Both the position numbers and the translations under genes were made by a program. Positions 26,554-34,604 of a stretch of DNA of 64,000 nucleotides are shown here, piece after piece; within the stretch, counting starts at the first letter, position 1, and every line of letters begins with the position of its first letter. The stretch lies in assembly GCA_041687755.1 (NCBI GenBank), contig JBDNJM010000023.1, forward strand, positions 182,357 through 246,356, given 5' to 3'. The stretch comes from JBDNJM01 sp041687755. Its GTDB lineage: Bacteria > Planctomycetota > UBA1135 > GCA-002686595. The notes beneath the pieces were generated by a model. That model had not been told where the DNA came from, made no database searches, and saw only the letters and a program-made list of their open reading frames with translations.

Positions 26554-26733
26554 CCCGGATTCTTCACCGGGCTGCATCGAGCTCGCCCCCAGCTTCGCCC
26601 CTGGACGCGCTTTGTGCGCGCGGCTGTCCTCGACGACCCGCAGAGAAGTCGCCATAGGTATCCGCGCGCGCAAAGCCCGCGCGGATGAGGAGCTGGAGGC
26701 AACCTCGACACAGCCTGGTGAATAATCCGGGCT
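26552..26733. repeat. Palindromic element with 22-bp terminal inverted repeats
   Basis: Arms at 26552-26573 and 26712-26733 are inverted copies matching at 20 of 22 positions (core gcccggatt...ttcacc). A second, inner pair of arms (gctttgtgcgcgcgg near 26611 and ccgcgcgcgcaaagc near 26661) means the whole segment can fold into a long hairpin. It encodes no protein. Size and structure fit a MITE or REP-like dispersed element. No target duplication is obvious. Confidence 0.65.
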
Positions 26734-26739
26734 TGTGTC

Positions 26740-26889
26740 CTGGAGCGGAATTTCCTGCGCACTCGCTCGGTTGGGATGGTTTGCAGCCAAGGCGCGCAGA
26801 CGACGCGTGGCCTCTGGGCCACGGGGAGGAGGCGCATCGCCGGATGCGGAACATCCGGACGAGCTAGTGCGCAGGAAATCTTGATCCAG
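26740..26889. repeat. Second inverted-repeat element, overlapping the glcF 3' end
   Basis: Arms at 26740-26762 and 26867-26889 include a perfect 13-bp inverted match (atttcctgcgcac) and a further matching ctgga at the outer ends. A smaller hairpin (ccggatg/catccgg, 26840-26858) lies inside. The right arm encodes the last residues of glcF (…PGSRFPAH), and the stop codon lies just inside it, so the element supplies the gene's current end. Confidence 0.6.
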
Positions 26890-28207
26890 GACGCTGGGGC
26901 GCGTTCGTCCGCGCGCTGTCGAGGGCGCGGTCCAGCACGTCCGCGATGTGCAGGACTTCGAGGTCCAAGCCGGCGCGACGCGCTCCCTGGGCGATGTGGA
27001 TCTGGCAGCCCGGGTTGGCGGTGACGAGCGTGCGCGCGCCGCTGCGTGCGAGGGCCTCGAGCTTGGGCGCCAGAACGGCCGCGGCATCGTCGGGGCGCAT
27101 TAGGGCATAGATTCCGGCCGAGCCGCAGCACGACTCCTCGTCCTCGAGCTCGACGCGCTCAAGGCCGGGGATTGCGTCGAGCAGGAGCTTGGGCTCGTCG
27201 CGCACGCTCATGGCGTGGCACAGGTGGCAGGGCGCGTCCCAGGCGACGGGGTTGCGCAGGCCGGTGCGGCGCAGCTCGAGCGTTTCGAGGTGGCGGGCGG
27301 TGAATTCAGTGAAGTCGACGACGCGCGCTTCGACGGCTCGGGCGCGGGCGTGACGGGGATCGTCGGTCTCGAACAGGTTCGAGAGCTCGGCGAGGTGTGC
27401 GCCGCAGCCGGCGGAGTGCAGGACGATTGCGGCGTCGGGGTGCCGCTCGTACGCGTCGAGGAGACGGCCGGCGAGGGTGCGCGCGGTCTCGGGCTCGCCG
27501 TTGTGGGCGTGCAGCGAGCCGCAGCAAACCACGGCGGGGGGGGCGATGATGTCGAAGCCGAGGTGGGCGAGGACGTGGGCGGCGGAGCGGTTGGTGGCGC
27601 CGAACCAGATCGGCATCACGCAGCCCTCGAGCAGCAGGACGGTGCCGCGGCGCGGGCCGATGGCGGGCGTGGTCGGCGGCAGCGGGCGGCGTTCGGCGCG
27701 GGCGGGGACGTCCGGCGCGCCGTCCATGAAGCGGCCGCGGCGCTTGAGCACGCGGCGGGTCAGGGCGAAGGCGCCCGTTCGCTGGGCGAGGCGGGTCGCT
27801 GTGGCCACGAGCCTGAGCGCGCGGCGGTCGGGCAGCAGCTTCGCGAAGCCGAGCCAGCGCAGGAAGCGCGCCGAGGTTGAGCGCGGGACGCGGGCGGGGA
27901 GCGCGCCGCGGGTGTGCTCCATTAGCGCGCCGAAGTGCACCCCGGCGGGACACGCGCTCTCGCAGTGGCGGCAGAGCAGGCAGAAGTCCATCTCCTCGGC
28001 GAACGCGGCATTGGGCTCGAGCCGGTTCTCTGCGGCCGCGCGCATCAAGTGGATCCGGCCGCGCGGGCTGGCGGACTCGGAGCCAGTCAGCTGGTACGTG
28101 GGGCAGGTGCGCAGGCACAGGCCGCAGTGGATGCAGTCGAGCGTGTTGGTGTAGGCGACCAGGTCGGCGGGGGTCCGCAGAGCCGGCGCGCTCCGGTCTT
28201 CGGTCAC
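26864..28207 (-). CDS. glcF: Glycolate oxidase iron-sulfur subunit
   Basis: 447 residues from GTG 28207, overlapping the glcE stop (GTGA). Two ferredoxin-type 4Fe-4S motifs are seen: CIHCGLCLRTCP (Cys25, 28, 31, 35) and CLLCRHCESACP (Cys76, 79, 82, 86). Two CCG cysteine-rich domains follow (VVCCGSLHAH and ESCCGSAGIYAL), as in GlcF and heterodisulfide-reductase-like proteins. With GlcD and GlcE it forms the membrane-associated complex oxidising glycolate or D-lactate and passing electrons to quinone. The C-terminal nine or so residues are encoded inside an inverted repeat. A DNA change there could have truncated or extended the original end. Confidence 0.9.
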   Translation of the reverse strand: MTEDRSAPALRTPADLVAYTNTLDCIHCGLCLRTCPTYQLTGSESASPRGRIHLMRAAAENRLEPNAAFAEEMDFCLLCRHCESACPAGVHFGALMEHTRGALPARVPRSTSARFLRWLGFAKLLPDRRALRLVATATRLAQRTGAFALTRRVLKRRGRFMDGAPDVPARAERRPLPPTTPAIGPRRGTVLLLEGCVMPIWFGATNRSAAHVLAHLGFDIIAPPAVVCCGSLHAHNGEPETARTLAGRLLDAYERHPDAAIVLHSAGCGAHLAELSNLFETDDPRHARARAVEARVVDFTEFTARHLETLELRRTGLRNPVAWDAPCHLCHAMSVRDEPKLLLDAIPGLERVELEDEESCCGSAGIYALMRPDDAAAVLAPKLEALARSGARTLVTANPGCQIHIAQGARRAGLDLEVLHIADVLDRALDSARTNAPQRPGSRFPAH

Positions 28208-29445
28208 CTTGCCGGCTCCTCGACGCGGTCGGCGATCAGCCGACCCTTGGGGAACACGGAGTGCGGGTCGAGGGCGCGCTCCAGGCTGCGCATCAGCTTC
28301 GCGCCGGGCGGTTCGGGATTGAGCGCGCGGCCTAACTCCGGAGCCAGGTCGCGGAAGCGCGGCGCGAGTCCTTCCGCGGTCAGGCTGCTGTGGATGCTGC
28401 GCACGTCGTCGCCGTCGAGTTCCGGGCAGACGGCGGTGAGGCGGGCGAGCGCGGGCTCGGCGTGCAGGCGGCCGCGCTCTTCGATGCGGCTGAGGGCGAG
28501 GCGCAGCTGGCGCCAGGCGGCGAGGGCGCGGCTGGGGCGGACGTCGAGCTCGATGAAGGTGGAGCGCGGGTCGTGGGTGCGGTCGCGGCGCTGCTCGGCT
28601 TCGATTCTCGCGGCGGTGCCGCTGAGCAGGCGCGCGTTCTCGAGGCGTGCGGCCGCTAGGTCGAGGGAGGCGGCGACGCTGCGCGCGGAGCCGGCTAGTT
28701 CGAGCGTCAACGTGAGCACGTCGTTGACGGCATCGAGGCACAGCGTGCGCACGTTCGGCACCTCGTCGCGCAGCTGCTTGGCCTTGGCGAAGGCCGCGCC
28801 GGAGTCGGTGAAGCGGGCCTCGATCAGGGCGCGCTCCGCGGGCGCGGGCAGCAGCCGTAGCGTGGCTTCGACAATCAGGCCGAGCGTGCCGTGGGCGCCG
28901 ACGAACAGCTTGTGCAGGTCGTACCCGGTGACGTTCTTGACGAGGCGACCGCCGGAGCGAGCCGCGCGCCCGTCGCCGAGCAGCACGCGCATGCCGAGCA
29001 CGTGGTCGCGGGCGGGGCCGTTGGTGAAGCGATCGGGGCCGTGCACGCCGACCGAGAGCACGCCGCCGAGGGTGGAGCTGGCGGGATGGGGGACGTCGGG
29101 AGCGAGGGCGTGACCGGAGCGGGCGGCGGTGACGGCCAGCTCGCTCCAGGGCGTGCCGGCGAGTGCCGTGATCGTGCCGTCGCCGGGTTCGTGGGCGATG
29201 ACGCCGGCGAGGTGCTCGGTGGAGAGCAGGAGGTCGACGCGCTTGGGGAGCGGGGCCCAGGCGAGGCGGCTGGCGTTGCCGCGCGGGAGCACGACCAAGC
29301 CTTCGGCGCGGGCGAGATGCAGGATCTCGGCGGCCTGCCCCTCGGAGTTGGGGGCGACGCAGGGGAGTTCGCGGCCGTCGGGGAGACGGACGAGGCGCGG
29401 CGAGAGGCCGAGCACGCGGCTGCAGAGTTCGAAAGCGCGGCTCAT
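28204..29445 (-). CDS. glcE: Glycolate oxidase FAD-binding subunit
   Basis: 413 residues from ATG 29445, overlapping the glcD stop by four bases; the open frame extends upstream but overlaps glcD and is not real. It is an FAD-linked oxidase (PCMH-type) with VLPRGNASRL near residue 57, PASSTLGGVLSVGVHG near 120, and GGRLVKNVTGYDLHKLFVGAHGTLG-like sequence around 165-190, the typical GlcE signature (KNVxGYDxxKLxxGxxGTLG). GlcE resembles GlcD but is shorter and lacks the full C-terminal domain. Middle gene of glcDEF. Confidence 0.9.
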   Translation of the reverse strand: MSRAFELCSRVLGLSPRLVRLPDGRELPCVAPNSEGQAAEILHLARAEGLVVLPRGNASRLAWAPLPKRVDLLLSTEHLAGVIAHEPGDGTITALAGTPWSELAVTAARSGHALAPDVPHPASSTLGGVLSVGVHGPDRFTNGPARDHVLGMRVLLGDGRAARSGGRLVKNVTGYDLHKLFVGAHGTLGLIVEATLRLLPAPAERALIEARFTDSGAAFAKAKQLRDEVPNVRTLCLDAVNDVLTLTLELAGSARSVAASLDLAAARLENARLLSGTAARIEAEQRRDRTHDPRSTFIELDVRPSRALAAWRQLRLALSRIEERGRLHAEPALARLTAVCPELDGDDVRSIHSSLTAEGLAPRFRDLAPELGRALNPEPPGAKLMRSLERALDPHSVFPKGRLIADRVEEPAR

Positions 29446-30935
29446 GCGGAGAACCCCCGATCCACGGCCGGCCCCGGGGGGGAGGGGCGCCGTGGGGAAG
29501 GCGCCCCGGGGTGCGGCTCCGAAGGATGCGGCTGCGGCCGCAGCTCTATGCAGGCGCGCACCGGCAGCAGCTTGCCGGGGTTGAAGCGACGCTCGGGATC
29601 GAACGCGGCGCGCGCGGCGAACATCACGTCCAGATCGTCCTGCCCGAAGGCGGTGCACATAGCGTCGCGTTTCTCGAGGCCGATACCGTGCTCGCCCGAG
29701 AGCGAGCCGCCGGCCTCGACGCAGGCGGTGAGGATCAGCTCGCCGGCTTCGAGCACGCGGCGGACCTCATCCGCGTCGCGCCGGTCGTAGCAGATGTTCG
29801 GGTGCAGGTTGCCGTCGCCTGCGTGGAACACGTTGGCGAGCTTGAGGTCGCGCTCGCGGCAGACCCCCGTCGCGTAGGCGACCAGCTCCCGGAGCTTCGT
29901 GCGGGGAACGACGGCGTCGGCGACGTACAGGTCCGGGGCGATGCGCCCCATCGCGCCGAACGCGCCCTTGCGGCCTGCCCAGAGCCGGCGGCGCTGCTTC
30001 GCGTCGGTCGCGCGCCGAACGTCGAAGCCGCCGTGGTCGTCGATGACCTCGAGCAGCGCGGCCGTGCGCTCCTGGACCTCGATCGCTGTGCCGTCGACGT
30101 CGATCAGGAGGACCGCCTCGGCCTCCACGGGGTAGCCGGCCTTGAAGACGCTCGCTTCCACGGCTTGGATCGTCAGGCGGTCGAGGATCTCCAGGGCAGA
30201 GGGCTCCAGGCGCCGCGCGATTGCTTCGGTCACCGTGGCGCAGGCACCGTCGAGATCGCGGTAGACGGCGAGCAAAGTTTCGGTGACCTCGGGCAGGGGC
30301 GTGAGCTGGACCGTCACCTCTGTAACGATGCCGAGCGTGCCCTCCGAACCGATAATGAATCCGGTCAGGTCGAGCCCCGCAGGGTCGAGGCCGGGATGGT
30401 TCAGATCGTGGACATCTCCCGAAGGATCGACGAACACCAGCCCGCGGACGTGGCGATTGGTGCAGCCGTAGCGGAAGCAGTGGGGGCCGCCGGAGTTGTT
30501 CGCGACGTTGCCGCCAATCGTGCAGGCCTGTTGGCTCGAGGGGTCGGGCGCGTAGAACAGGCCGAACGGTGCGGCGGCGCGGGACAGGTCGATGTTGACG
30601 AGGCCGGCCTCGACCCGGGCGAGGCGATCCTCGGCGCTCAGCTCCAGGATACGTCGCATGCGCGAGAGGCTGACGACGACGCCACCCTCGACCGGCGTCG
30701 CGCCGCCGGTCAGTCCGGTGCCGGCGCCGCGCGGGACGACGGGGAGCCCGGCTTCCGAGAGCAGCTTCAGAACGCCGGCGGTTTCGGCGGTCGAGCCCGG
30801 GAGCACGACGAGGGCGGGAGCGCGACCCATCAGCGCGAGCCCGTCGAATTCGTAGGTGCTGAGTCGCGTGCCGTCCGTGATCAGCCCGGACTTGCCGACG
30901 AGGTCGTGGAGGGAGCGAATCAGGGCCGGGTTCAT
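29442..30935 (-). CDS. glcD: Glycolate oxidase subunit, FAD-linked
   Basis: 497-residue catalytic subunit. The FAD-binding PCMH domain contains VVPRGAGTGLTGGA (about 66-79), the PDPSSQQACTIGGNVANNSGG region (about 131-151) and GFIIGSEGTLGIVTEV (about 192-207). The C-terminal FAD-oxidase domain includes VFHAGDGNLHPNI (about 366-378) and the SGEHGIGLEK active-site block (about 419-428). Glycolate or D-2-hydroxy acid oxidation is the family reaction. A proline-rich tail (last 35 or so residues) is extra. First gene of the minus-strand glcDEF operon; TAGGAT at 30943-30948 lies only seven bases upstream of its ATG, hinting at a very short or absent leader. Confidence 0.92.
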   Translation of the reverse strand: MNPALIRSLHDLVGKSGLITDGTRLSTYEFDGLALMGRAPALVVLPGSTAETAGVLKLLSEAGLPVVPRGAGTGLTGGATPVEGGVVVSLSRMRRILELSAEDRLARVEAGLVNIDLSRAAAPFGLFYAPDPSSQQACTIGGNVANNSGGPHCFRYGCTNRHVRGLVFVDPSGDVHDLNHPGLDPAGLDLTGFIIGSEGTLGIVTEVTVQLTPLPEVTETLLAVYRDLDGACATVTEAIARRLEPSALEILDRLTIQAVEASVFKAGYPVEAEAVLLIDVDGTAIEVQERTAALLEVIDDHGGFDVRRATDAKQRRRLWAGRKGAFGAMGRIAPDLYVADAVVPRTKLRELVAYATGVCRERDLKLANVFHAGDGNLHPNICYDRRDADEVRRVLEAGELILTACVEAGGSLSGEHGIGLEKRDAMCTAFGQDDLDVMFAARAAFDPERRFNPGKLLPVRACIELRPQPHPSEPHPGAPSPRRPSPPGPAVDRGFSA

Positions 30936-30942
30936 TGTCTCT

Positions 30943-30948
30943 ATCCTA
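30943..30948 (-). promoter_or_regulatory. Candidate -10 box for glcDEF
   Basis: On the minus strand the sequence reads TAGGAT seven bases before the glcD ATG. A start of transcription at the usual distance would fall at or next to the ATG, implying a leaderless or nearly leaderless mRNA; no Shine-Dalgarno-like sequence fits in the remaining space. No clear -35 recognised. Confidence 0.3.
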
Positions 30949-31086
30949 GAACGTGCGGCGGGCGCGGCGCGTTGGCGACAGGCCCGAGGATGGGGCTTCG
31001 TGGGCGAGATGGACCGTACGGGAGATGAAAACCGCCGTTCTGGAGCATTGGCGAGGGGTAGCGGAGCTTGCCGTGGCGGATTCCGG

Positions 31087-32352
31087 TCAGAAGCTGATGC
31101 GGCGCAGCTTGAGCCAGGCCACTCCGAGCGTGGCGACCACGAACGCGAGGCTGCTGAGGAGCGAGAACCAGGCGTTCGACTTCCACGGTGCGCTCCAGCC
31201 GAAGCGGGCGTCGTACCACTCGAAGGGGTTGTAGGTCTGCTCGACCACGCTCTCCGGGTCGATCAGCTCGAGCGCCGTGCCGTCCATGAGCAGCTCGAGG
31301 CTGCCGTCCTCGCCCACGCGCACGTCTAGCTTGTCGCGGCGCACGTTGATCTCCCAGGGGCCGTCCGCCTCGCCGAACTCGACGTACTCGTTGCCCGAGT
31401 GGCGGACCTTGAGGCCGGAATTACCGACGCGCTTGACGATCAGCGGCCTGCCGTTCACGGTTGCGGCCGCCACGGACCTGCCGCCGTCGAAGACTTTATC
31501 GAGCTGGTCGCGTAGGAGCCGTTCGATGCGCGGGGCGTCGTGGGTCTTGGGCAGCACGTAGTGCGCGGTGTCGAGGGCCATCGCGGCGTAGCGCGTGAAG
31601 CCGCTGAGCTCATCGACGACCTGCTCGTCGGCGCTGGCGTTGCCTAGCTCGGTGATCATGCCGAACTCGGGCTGCTGGATCGTGAACTCCTTCACGATCC
31701 AACCCTGGTGAACGCCGGTGCAGACGGCGTAGAACACGAAGGTCAGCAGTAGGGCAGCGGTGTTGCTGCGGGTCCAGACGCCGACGAGGGCGGAGACGGC
31801 AGCGATCAGGGCGAATTGGTAAACCAGACGCGGCGCGGCCCACAGGAAGCCGTCGGAGCTGTAGCCGGAGTTCAGCAGCATGCCCACGTGGATTCCGCCG
31901 ACGAGGATGCTGGCCAGGATGGCGATGAACAGGACCGAGGCCACGTAGCGCGAGAGCAACAGGGCGAAGCGGCTGACCGGCTTGCTGAATAGCGGGTCCG
32001 CGGCGCCCTTCTCCAGCATGCGGGGCACGAAGAAGCTCGTCGCGGCGATGCAGAACAGCAGCCCGAAGGTTCCAGCCAGTCCGCTGACGAAGAAGTCCTG
32101 CACGGCGTCGATGGTCTGGCGCTGCTGTTCGGCGCCGATGTCGATCATGGAGAAGCCAGGGAGGTCGGCGTAGTCGTAGGTCTTCATGCCCCACAACAGC
32201 GTGACCTCGTCCTCGCGGAAGCCAATCAGGAAGGTCACGGCGACCATCACGAAGGTCAGGATCATCAGGATCCGGAAGACCTTGTTGTCGAGGACCTGGG
32301 CCAGGGCGTCGCGCATCAGGGCGCGGCGGGCGATGGAGCTGGGGGAGCTCAT
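31087..32352 (-). CDS. ABC transporter permease (ABC-2-like)
   Basis: 421-residue membrane protein from ATG 32352, overlapping the ATPase stop (ATGA). About six membrane segments: one at residues 28-48, a cluster of four between about 100 and 230 (including LLLSRYVASVLFIAILASILVGG and LLLTFVFYAVCTGV), and one near the C-terminus (SLLSSLAFVVATLGVAWL). A soluble domain of roughly 150 residues lies between segments five and six. The layout fits ABC-2-type exporters of the GldF/NatB or ABC transporter permease subunit NosY kind. With the adjoining ATPase it should form a two-component exporter. Substrate unknown. Confidence 0.8.
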   Translation of the reverse strand: MSSPSSIARRALMRDALAQVLDNKVFRILMILTFVMVAVTFLIGFREDEVTLLWGMKTYDYADLPGFSMIDIGAEQQRQTIDAVQDFFVSGLAGTFGLLFCIAATSFFVPRMLEKGAADPLFSKPVSRFALLLSRYVASVLFIAILASILVGGIHVGMLLNSGYSSDGFLWAAPRLVYQFALIAAVSALVGVWTRSNTAALLLTFVFYAVCTGVHQGWIVKEFTIQQPEFGMITELGNASADEQVVDELSGFTRYAAMALDTAHYVLPKTHDAPRIERLLRDQLDKVFDGGRSVAAATVNGRPLIVKRVGNSGLKVRHSGNEYVEFGEADGPWEINVRRDKLDVRVGEDGSLELLMDGTALELIDPESVVEQTYNPFEWYDARFGWSAPWKSNAWFSLLSSLAFVVATLGVAWLKLRRISF

Positions 32353-33380
32353 GCCTGCACCTCCTTCTGAGCGCCCGGGCCTGGCTTCTGAGCGTCGGAG
32401 CCGGATTTCGTTGTGCCTGGGTCCGGGGGCGCTTGGCCGCTGTCTTTGCTGACGATGCCGATGAAGGCCTCCTCGAGCGTCAGCTTGCGGGGTGTGATCG
32501 AGCGGATCGAGACGCCGCCGGCCCGGAGGCGGTCGATCGCTTCGCCGACTTCCTGCTCGTTCGCGGCGAGCTCGAAGAAGCGTCCGTCCTTGACCAGGTT
32601 GCTGCCGACCCCGGTGAGCAGTCGTTCGGGGTCGTAGGCCTCGGTCGAGAGCTCGAAGCGTACGGCGCCCGTGCGCGGCGTCAGCTCCTCGAGGGTGCCT
32701 TCGCGCAGAATCGCGCCTTGGTCGAGGATCACGACGCGGTCGCACATCGCTTCGACCTCCATCAGGAGGTGGCTGTTGAGGAACACGGTCACGTCGCGGC
32801 GCTTCAGCTCGGCGATGACCTCGCGAATCGCCGCGCGGCCGACCGGGTCCACGCCGTCGGTGGGCTCGTCCAGGAAGATCAGGTCGGGCTCGTGGATCAG
32901 TGCCTGGGCGAGGCCGATGCGCTGCTGCATGCCCTTGCTGTACTCCTTCAGCTTGCGGTCGGCGTCGCGCTCCATGTCGACCTTCTCGAGCCAGATCGGA
33001 ATGCGCTCCTTGAGCCAGCTCTTCTCGCGCCCGCACATCATCCCGAACAGTTCAAGCACCTGTCGCCCGGTCAGGTAGGGCGGCAGGCGGTGGGCCTCGG
33101 GCAGGTAACCGATGCGGCGGCGCGGTTCGGTGCTGCCGGGGGCGAGGCCGAACACCTTCGCGGTGCCCTTCCAGCCGACGTTGAGGCCGAGCAGCACCTT
33201 GACGAGGGTCGTCTTGCCCGCGCCGTTGGGGCCGAGCAGACCGAACACGCTGCCGCGTTCGACCTGCAGGTCGACGCCGCGCAGGGCCTTGAAGCCGCGC
33301 TTGAGCAAGCCGCGCTTGAAGGTCATGTGCAGGTTGCGCACCTCGAGGATGGGAGCGCTGCTGGAGGTGGGGTCGGTCAC
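32349..33380 (-). CDS. ABC transporter ATP-binding protein
   Basis: 343-residue ATPase from GTG 33380. Walker A is GPNGAGKTT (about 51-59), the signature SKGMQQR lies at about 146-152, Walker B LIFLDEPTDGVDP follows, and the H-loop is LNSHLLMEVE. The C-terminal extension (about 235-343) is of the kind that follows ABC-2 ATPases such as CcmA/NatA, ending in a Pro/Gly/Lys-rich tail. Translationally coupled to the permease. Probably energises export or lipid/polymer transport across the inner membrane; the cargo cannot be inferred from neighbours. Confidence 0.9.
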   Translation of the reverse strand: MTDPTSSSAPILEVRNLHMTFKRGLLKRGFKALRGVDLQVERGSVFGLLGPNGAGKTTLVKVLLGLNVGWKGTAKVFGLAPGSTEPRRRIGYLPEAHRLPPYLTGRQVLELFGMMCGREKSWLKERIPIWLEKVDMERDADRKLKEYSKGMQQRIGLAQALIHEPDLIFLDEPTDGVDPVGRAAIREVIAELKRRDVTVFLNSHLLMEVEAMCDRVVILDQGAILREGTLEELTPRTGAVRFELSTEAYDPERLLTGVGSNLVKDGRFFELAANEQEVGEAIDRLRAGGVSIRSITPRKLTLEEAFIGIVSKDSGQAPPDPGTTKSGSDAQKPGPGAQKEVQA

Positions 33381-33588
33381 GGTGCAGGCCTCGGGAGGGG
33401 AGGGTGGGAGCCGGAGGGGGGGCCGGTGGAGGACGCGAGCCTGGATCTTGCGGAAGGTCGAGATCGAACCTGCCGCAGACCCGTCTGCGCAGCGCGCCGC
33501 TCCCAGGATGTGGGAGCTTGGCTCGACTGCGGACAGGCACGCTTTGGAATCAGGGTCTTGTTCGGAATTGGCCGGGCAAAATTCCGGC

Positions 33589-34497
33589 CTAGCGGCGTGC
33601 GCTGCCCAGCCAGGCGGCGCCGATCCAGCCGGCGTCGGGGCCCAGCTCGGCTGGCAGCAGCGCGATCCCGCCCTCGGATTGCACGCGGGCGCCGTAACTG
33701 GAGCGAACCAGGGCCGCCCGCATTCCGGGGATCATCAGGTCGAGGGCACCCGAAAAGCCGCCTCCGAAGACGAAGGCGCGGCAGTCGATCAGGTTGACCG
33801 CCGCGCCGAGGCCGAGGCCCAGGTCGCGCCCGATGCGGGCGAACAGCTCGCGCTCGGGGCCGTCGGCGGCCCGCGCGAGATCCGCGAGCCGCTCGAGGTC
33901 GGTCTCGAGCCCGAGCTCGCGGGCGATGCGCATCGCGGCGGTGGCGGAGGCGAAGGTCTCGAGGCAGCCGACCGAGCCGCATCCGCACGGCGGGCCCTTC
34001 GAGTCGACCTTGACGTGTCCGATCTCGCCGGCGAGCCCAGCACCGCGCCAGAGCTTGTCCTCGAGCACCAGGCCGCCGCCTACGCCGGTGCCGAGGGTCA
34101 CGAACAGGAAGCTGCGCTGGCCGCGCCCGCCGCCCGAGCGATGCTCGCCGACCGCCGCTGCGTTCGCGTCGTTCTCGAGCGCCAGCGCGGCGAGCCCGAG
34201 TCTTGCGGCCGCAGCGTCGCGCAGCCCGAACCCGGCCAGGTACTGGAGGTTGGGCGACTCGTCGATACGACCTGCTTCGTGGTCGACCAGGCCCGGCACG
34301 CCGATGCCGACCGTGCCGATTCCACCGAGCTCCGCGTGCAGCTCGGCCAGCTTGTCGACCAGGCTCGGGCCGCTCTCATTCGGATCGAGCCGGCGCGTCG
34401 CCTCGGCGCCGCGCGAGCCGTCGGTTTCGAGGCGGCCCGCCTTGATCGAGCTGCCGCCGATGTCGAAGCCGATCGCCGGCTCGGACAAAATCTGCAT
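33589..34497 (-). CDS. ROK-family sugar kinase
   Basis: 302-residue ROK kinase. The ATP-phosphate loop FDIGGSSIKAG is at residues 10-20, IGVPGLVDHEAG near 64, ALENDANAAAVGEH near 109 and the GTGVGGGLVLEDKLWRGAGLAGEIGH block at about 136-160 (read as two adjoining motifs). The zinc-binding CGCGSVGCLE (about 172-181) is the ROK CxCGxxGC signature. Members phosphorylate glucose, N-acetylglucosamine or related sugars. It lies upstream of the ABC genes and downstream of the glycogen-synthase-like gene in the same direction, making glucokinase plausible but not certain. Confidence 0.88.
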   Translation of the reverse strand: MQILSEPAIGFDIGGSSIKAGRLETDGSRGAEATRRLDPNESGPSLVDKLAELHAELGGIGTVGIGVPGLVDHEAGRIDESPNLQYLAGFGLRDAAAARLGLAALALENDANAAAVGEHRSGGGRGQRSFLFVTLGTGVGGGLVLEDKLWRGAGLAGEIGHVKVDSKGPPCGCGSVGCLETFASATAAMRIARELGLETDLERLADLARAADGPERELFARIGRDLGLGLGAAVNLIDCRAFVFGGGFSGALDLMIPGMRAALVRSSYGARVQSEGGIALLPAELGPDAGWIGAAWLGSARR

Positions 34498-34508
34498 AGA
34501 AGAGGCCG

Positions 34509-34590
34509 TGGGGGGGGCCGGGGGACCGGGGGACCGGGGGACCGGGGGGACCGGGACCGGAAGACCGGGACCGGGGGACCGGGGGGGGCG
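34509..34590. repeat. G-rich simple repeat (ggggaccg-type units)
   Basis: Irregular tandem copies of gggggaccg and gggaccg between the ROK kinase start and the glycogen-synthase-like stop. The plus strand has many G4-G8 runs separated by 3-5 bases, so intramolecular G-quadruplex structures are possible. The two flanking genes are both on the minus strand, so their mRNA would carry the C-rich copy. No protein-coding meaning seen. Confidence 0.8.
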
Positions 34591-34604
34591 TCAACCGGGA
34601 GCCG

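Noticed and set aside
29511..31028. Plus-strand frame of 505 codons opposite glcD
   Set aside because: Complement of a clear GlcD; composition biased and no start context.
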